Below, in pieces: positions 61,347-64,000 of a DNA stretch of 64,000 nt. The position numbers were made by a program, and so were the translations under genes. The stretch spans positions 1-64,000 of the forward strand of contig NZ_KQ959492.1 of the NCBI RefSeq assembly GCF_001552785.1. Reading direction: 5' to 3'. The stretch is from Atopobium deltae (GTDB lineage Bacteria; Actinomycetota; Coriobacteriia; Coriobacteriales; Atopobiaceae). Each line of letters begins with the position of its first letter. Within the stretch, counting starts at the first letter, position 1. The notes under the pieces were generated by a model, which ran no database searches, had not been told where the DNA came from, and worked only from the letters and a program-made list of their open reading frames with translations.

Positions 61347-61425
61347 GACCTGCGACTATAGCTCAGACGCCTACGTCAGGCATCTACACAAGCAGCTTTT
61401 TTGAAAACTCATCGGATACACTAAC

Positions 61426-61464
61426 CGCCCCTCATGTTCAGCTCGAACGAGGGGCAGTTTTCTT
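61426..61464 (+). terminator. Terminator of metNIQ
   Basis: Stem GCCCCTC (61427-61433) with GAGGGGC (61449-61455) extended by an inner GTTC/GAAC pair, followed by AGTTTTCTTT. Strong plus-strand terminator about 80 bases after metQ. Confidence 0.85.
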
Positions 61465-62036
61465 TACTGATTGCTTACTACTTCTAAAATGTCTTCAACC
61501 TTATCAGAAATTCCAAATGTATCGGCGTACCTTCGAAGCCTCCAAACATCCTTAGTATTCTTTTTTAGGTAAAAATTCCATGCCTTTGCAAATATTTCTG
61601 GATCTTGGTTTTTGCGTTTTGTACCGTCGCTTTTATCCTTTGTTGCATTGATTTTGTCAATTGCTGTTTGCTTGTCGGCTTGCGGCAGATGCGGCAGCGC
61701 TTGGATTTTTGCGATCGCTTTTTGGCGCGGGCGTGCAGGCCCTTTGCAACAATGAAGTAACATAGGTTCTGATCGAGCTTCTTCTCGCTGTCGTCTTTGA
61801 AGACCGCAGAGATTGAGTTATCGTCGTTAATCCTCACATGACTAAAGTTCGTACTTTGGGTAATTTTTTAAACAGCGCGATGACCTGCTTTTTTCTTCAT
61901 CTGTTACGCTATTTTCATTCCCTACGCTCACTTTTTCTTTTGGGACTTTAAAAAGTTTCTTAAACGATGGCGGGGCGTGCGGAACTTGATGTCGAGGTAA
62001 CTCAAAGTGGAATACTGCCTGCTTGAAACAAAGCAC
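61464..62036 (-). pseudogene. Broken gene of unknown family (frame-shifted remnant)
   Basis: Three successive minus-strand reading frames follow one another: 61842-62036 (begins MLCFKQAVFHFELP), 61565-61837 (INDDNSISAVFKDDSEKKLD) and 61464-61763 (DPEIFAKAWNFYLKKNTKDV, RRYADTFGISDKVEDILEVV). Read in order they make one plausible charged, soluble protein interrupted by two frame changes. No stretch alone has a good start site. The family is not recognised. The 3' frame looks like a helical tail. Sequencing error cannot be excluded. Confidence 0.4.
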
Positions 62037-62079
62037 TGCCTTCTCGTTAGTAACTTAAAGCGAGAAGGGCAGTTTTACT
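62036..62079 (+). terminator. Hairpin built from an inverted pair of the dispersed motif
   Basis: CTGCCTTCTCG (62036-62046) pairs with CGAGAAGGGCAG (62061-62072, one bulge) around a 14-base loop, followed by TTTTACTT on the plus strand. The arms contain CTTCTCG and CGAGAAG exactly. On the minus strand the T tract is weaker (TGCTTTGTTT), but it lies just after the 62124 gene and may end it. Confidence 0.7.
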
Positions 62080-62123
62080 TACTCAGACGTGTGGAAAATC
62101 ATCAATATGGAGACGGTGCAGGG

Positions 62124-62690
62124 CTACAGCAACAAATTTGCTGAAATGGCCTTGCTTTCAGGCACATATTCAAACGTTTTACCATCTTCTTGTAACAACC
62201 AGACCGAACCGCCCTGATGGTTTGCTTCCATGTAAGCGGTATGAAGAATCGCAAACTTCTTCTGCTTTGCATCGTACAAAATATAGATGTTAGGATCATC
62301 GGTGGCTTCATAGCGACCATGCACCACAGGCTCTTTATCCTTATTGCCAAGTGTCCCTAGCCCCCATCTGCCCTTATCCTTATCCTTTGAAGGTTTTTTA
62401 GAACCCATGGATGGACCGTCAGGCTCAAACGTGAGATAGGTAGGCGCTTCAGAACCATAAGGGTATTCTATAGCGCCATCTGAACGTTTGATCGTGCGAA
62501 TCTTATAGCTACCTTGAATGTTATAGCCTTGTGTTACAACTTTTTGCACCGTTCCTTGAGAGTTTCGCACAAAGAAAAAGATAACACCACAAAGAACGAG
62601 AATGATCAATGCCATCAATGCAAAAAAAACTGGATGACTCTTCACCAATGAAGAAGCTTGAACTTGATTTTCGTAAGTTTTAGTCGTCAT
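62124..62690 (-). CDS. Hypothetical protein with one membrane helix
   Basis: 188 residues, not recognised. Short polar N-terminus (1-20), one membrane helix (about 22-45, FFALMALIILVLCGVIFFFV), then an extracytoplasmic beta-rich part with SYKIRTIKRSDGAIEYPYGS, a Lys/Asp-rich linker (KKPSKDKDKGRW) and YILYDAKQKKFAILH. The layout resembles small exported proteins of lipocalin-like strand content. Codon use is AT-richer than in the main clusters. Confidence 0.65.
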   Translation of the reverse strand: MTTKTYENQVQASSLVKSHPVFFALMALIILVLCGVIFFFVRNSQGTVQKVVTQGYNIQGSYKIRTIKRSDGAIEYPYGSEAPTYLTFEPDGPSMGSKKPSKDKDKGRWGLGTLGNKDKEPVVHGRYEATDDPNIYILYDAKQKKFAILHTAYMEANHQGGSVWLLQEDGKTFEYVPESKAISANLLL

Positions 62691-63086
62691 TTAAAACACC
62701 CTCGATTGACGATAGTCATGGCTGTAGACTTCTTTTGAAGCATTCTTGGCATAAACCCTTGTCTTTCCATTTTCCGCTGATACACAACATAAGGTTTTAC
62801 TGCATAACAAATATTTGCTTTAACAGTATAAAAAGGCACCTTTTATATAAGTGTACTTTGATTTTCTTTTTAGCGATTCCTCCAAGCTTATAATTTTGGT
62901 TATACGGTAGCGAAATAACGGCAAACGGCAAGTATCTCTATATGCCAAAAAAGAGCCTTAAAGCAGCTTATATGCTGCCATAAAATGAAGGCTCTTAACG
63001 CGCAATTCACATGATGCAATTACGATACTTGGTATAAAACGCTTGATTTAGAATTTATTCGCTCTTCATACGTCACTGAACGCACG
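62691..63086. other. AT-rich intergenic region, 396 bases
   Basis: No supported gene. A 24-codon ORF on the minus strand (about 62710-62785, with CQEC) looks like part of a zinc ribbon but has no start signal. Holds the terminator for the zinc-ribbon protein. No motif copies seen, unlike most of the window. Confidence 0.5.
62945..62996 (-). terminator. Rho-independent terminator after the zinc-ribbon gene
   Basis: Nested stem: AAGAGCCTT (62951-62959) with AAGGCTCTT (62988-62996), inner GCAGC (62963-62967) with GCTGC (62974-62978), then a run of six T on the minus strand. Confidence 0.85.
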
Positions 63087-63518
63087 TCACTGAATACGTG
63101 TGCGGCAATAAGGACAGACCTTCCAGTCGGCATTCAAGGGGCGGTGACAGGTCGGACACACATTGCGCACCTGTGTGTTGCAAATAGGACAGACAATAAA
63201 ATCACGATCGATGGGCGTACCACACTTGGGACAAATACCATAGTGAGACAACTGGTGCTCGCGAAGGGCAATGTCAAGATCCTGCTCTTCTCGGTCAACT
63301 AAATAGGAGCTGGGGCGCAAAATAACATAGGCCAGCAAACCTACGATAGGCACCACCGAAATAACAGCCCACAGCCACCAAGGCTCGGCGCCTCGGCGCT
63401 GTGCATCACGAATTACATAGACGATCGAAAGAACGTACAGCATAACCACGCAAGCAAGCATCAAATACAAAACCATGCGAACTTCGGGGGTAATGAGTTG
63501 GTTAATCAGGTCTGACAT
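63087..63518 (-). CDS. Membrane protein with double zinc ribbon
   Basis: 143 residues. Two membrane helices (about 15-36, MVLYLMLACVVMLYVLSIV; and 47-66, WWLWAVISVVPIVGLLAYVI) of the PLDc_N type (short signal-like tail RPSSY), then two zinc ribbons: ICPKCGTPI...ICPICNTQ and VCPTCHRPL...VCPYCRTRI (four CxxC pairs, all intact). A small membrane zinc-ribbon protein of unknown role, commonly annotated as double zinc ribbon domain protein in Coriobacteriia. Confidence 0.82.
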   Translation of the reverse strand: MSDLINQLITPEVRMVLYLMLACVVMLYVLSIVYVIRDAQRRGAEPWWLWAVISVVPIVGLLAYVILRPSSYLVDREEQDLDIALREHQLSHYGICPKCGTPIDRDFIVCPICNTQVRNVCPTCHRPLNADWKVCPYCRTRIQ

Positions 63519-63675
63519 ACGTGCCTGCTCCTTTTGGTTATGTTCTATATACTATCGGTTGCACGCAAAGGGCGTGCAAGATACATACTGCAAAGATTTT
63601 AGCAGATGTTTTTGCAAACGGTTACCGACACGCGACGGAATGGCACGATACGCATAATGCCAACAACTAGTGGCG

Positions 63676-63720
63676 CTTCTCGGCCGACGAGAAGATCATG
63701 CGACTGCGGCGGGCTTCTCG
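63676..63720. repeat. Three motif copies forming inverted pairs after folC
   Basis: CTTCTCG (63676-63682), CGAGAAG (63688-63694) and CTTCTCG (63714-63720) lie in the 220-base gap between the zinc-ribbon gene and folC. The first two form a 7-base inverted repeat with a 5-base loop; the last two extend to a 9-base inverted repeat (GACGAGAAG/CTTCTCGTC). Either hairpin lies 20-60 bases past the folC stop. Confidence 0.8.
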
Positions 63721-63738
63721 TCAGCTGACAATACCAGC

Positions 63739-64000
63739 TTAGTGACGCATGATGCCAACAACTTCTCCTGCAAGCGTAATGGATCCACAGGCCACAAAAG
63801 CAGTAGAGCTCAATGCTTTGCATGCTTCTTCCACGTTTGCAAAGACGCCTTGCGGGTGCTTGCCATGCTGGACAAATAGGTCAGCAAGCTCGATCGCGGC
63901 TAAGGCACGAGGCGAGGTAGTCTGCGTCACGTAGATGGCGTCAAACACTTCCGAGAAAAGCGCAACCATACGATTGACGTCCTTATCGGCAAGAGCGGCG
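63739..64000 (-). CDS. folC: Folylpolyglutamate/dihydrofolate synthase, C-terminal part
   Basis: The gene runs off the right edge; 86 residues and the stop are seen. The sequence (ADKDVNRMVALFSEVFDAIY, ALAAIELADLF, FVACGSITLAGEVVGIM) matches the third, ligase-type C-terminal domain of FolC, where GSLxLxGE-like motifs end the protein. FolC adds glutamates to folates. A CTTATCG motif lies near the edge. The function assignment rests on this fragment only. Confidence 0.7.
   Translation of the reverse strand, partial: AALADKDVNRMVALFSEVFDAIYVTQTTSPRALAAIELADLFVQHGKHPQGVFANVEEACKALSSTAFVACGSITLAGEVVGIMRH

Noticed and set aside
61350-61380. GACTATAGCTCAG resembling a tRNA 5' arm
   Set aside because: No anticodon arm, T arm (GTTCGA) or acceptor partner follows; not a tRNA. 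No tRNA was seen anywhere in the window.
62700-62790. Minus-strand 24-codon ORF with CQEC, like a small zinc ribbon
   Set aside because: It has an odd number of Cys pairs, no ribosome-binding site and a stop just before the ATG; possibly a remnant but not supportable as a gene.
1-64000. Explaining the dispersed motif as plain codon bias (Glu-Lys-Thr codons)
   Set aside because: The motif also occurs outside genes, in different reading phases and on both strands relative to the coding strand, and extends to ten bases. Codon preference may add to the count but does not explain it alone.

Overview
The window looks like chromosome of a Gram-positive actinobacterium, most probably class Coriobacteriia (Eggerthellales/Cryptobacterium-like). 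This is an inference from gene content: FtsZ anchored by SepF and DivIVA with no ftsA, a compact dcw cluster without murB, murE or ddl, degenerate shikimate genes, roughly balanced base composition, GTG starts, and long Ala/Gln/Ser-rich extensions on housekeeping proteins. No IS element, prophage, CRISPR array, rRNA or tRNA was recognised.

Layout. 0.3-20 kb (all minus strand) is the division and cell-wall cluster. Read in transcription order it is mraZ-rsmH-ftsL-ftsI-murF-mraY-murD-ftsW-murG-murC-ftsQ-ftsZ-pgeF-yggS-sepF-yggT-divIVA, with a good promoter and probable MraZ operator ahead of mraZ and a terminator after divIVA. 20-31.6 kb (minus) holds aroK-aroB-pepQ-efp-asp23-nusB-xseB-tlyA-nadK-recN, then pyrG and xerD. 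31.7-42.6 kb (minus) holds rarA, a DUF948 protein / anti-sigma-like / sigma-B-type operon with an AI-2E permease, alaS, ruvX, mltG, yqeG and a lone prepilin peptidase. 42.8-52.6 kb is mixed: puuD-OPT transporter, dgt, an SGNH esterase, a Nudix protein, thyA-folA, a cupin, a methyltransferase and an APH-type kinase. 52.6-61.4 kb has adhE, a PLP-enzyme remnant, thrS, and a plus-strand metNIQ methionine ABC operon behind a 290-nt leader. The last 2.6 kb holds a broken gene, a one-helix membrane protein, a zinc-ribbon membrane protein and the 3' end of folC.

The most striking signal is not a gene. A short motif, GGTCTTMTCG (core CTTMTCG, M = A or C), is scattered on both strands about every 450 bases, in genes and between them. 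I counted by eye about 140 copies of the core, where about 16 are expected for random sequence of even composition, and about 34 copies of the full 10-mer, where about 0.2 are expected. Two intergenic sites carry it as inverted pairs that can form hairpins beside gene ends, as DNA-uptake sequences do in Neisseria and Haemophilus. It also recurs in low-complexity protein tails (MurD, FtsL, NusB, XseB). I know of no such motif described for this group. It may be an uptake, recombination (Chi-like) or chromosome-organising sequence.

A second theme is decay of enzymes: AroB and AroK have lost active-site residues, aroE and aroC are absent from the usual cluster, and a Cys/Met-metabolism PLP-type protein lacks its catalytic lysine. 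This fits a host-dependent organism that imports methionine and peptides, although other functions for these proteins are possible.
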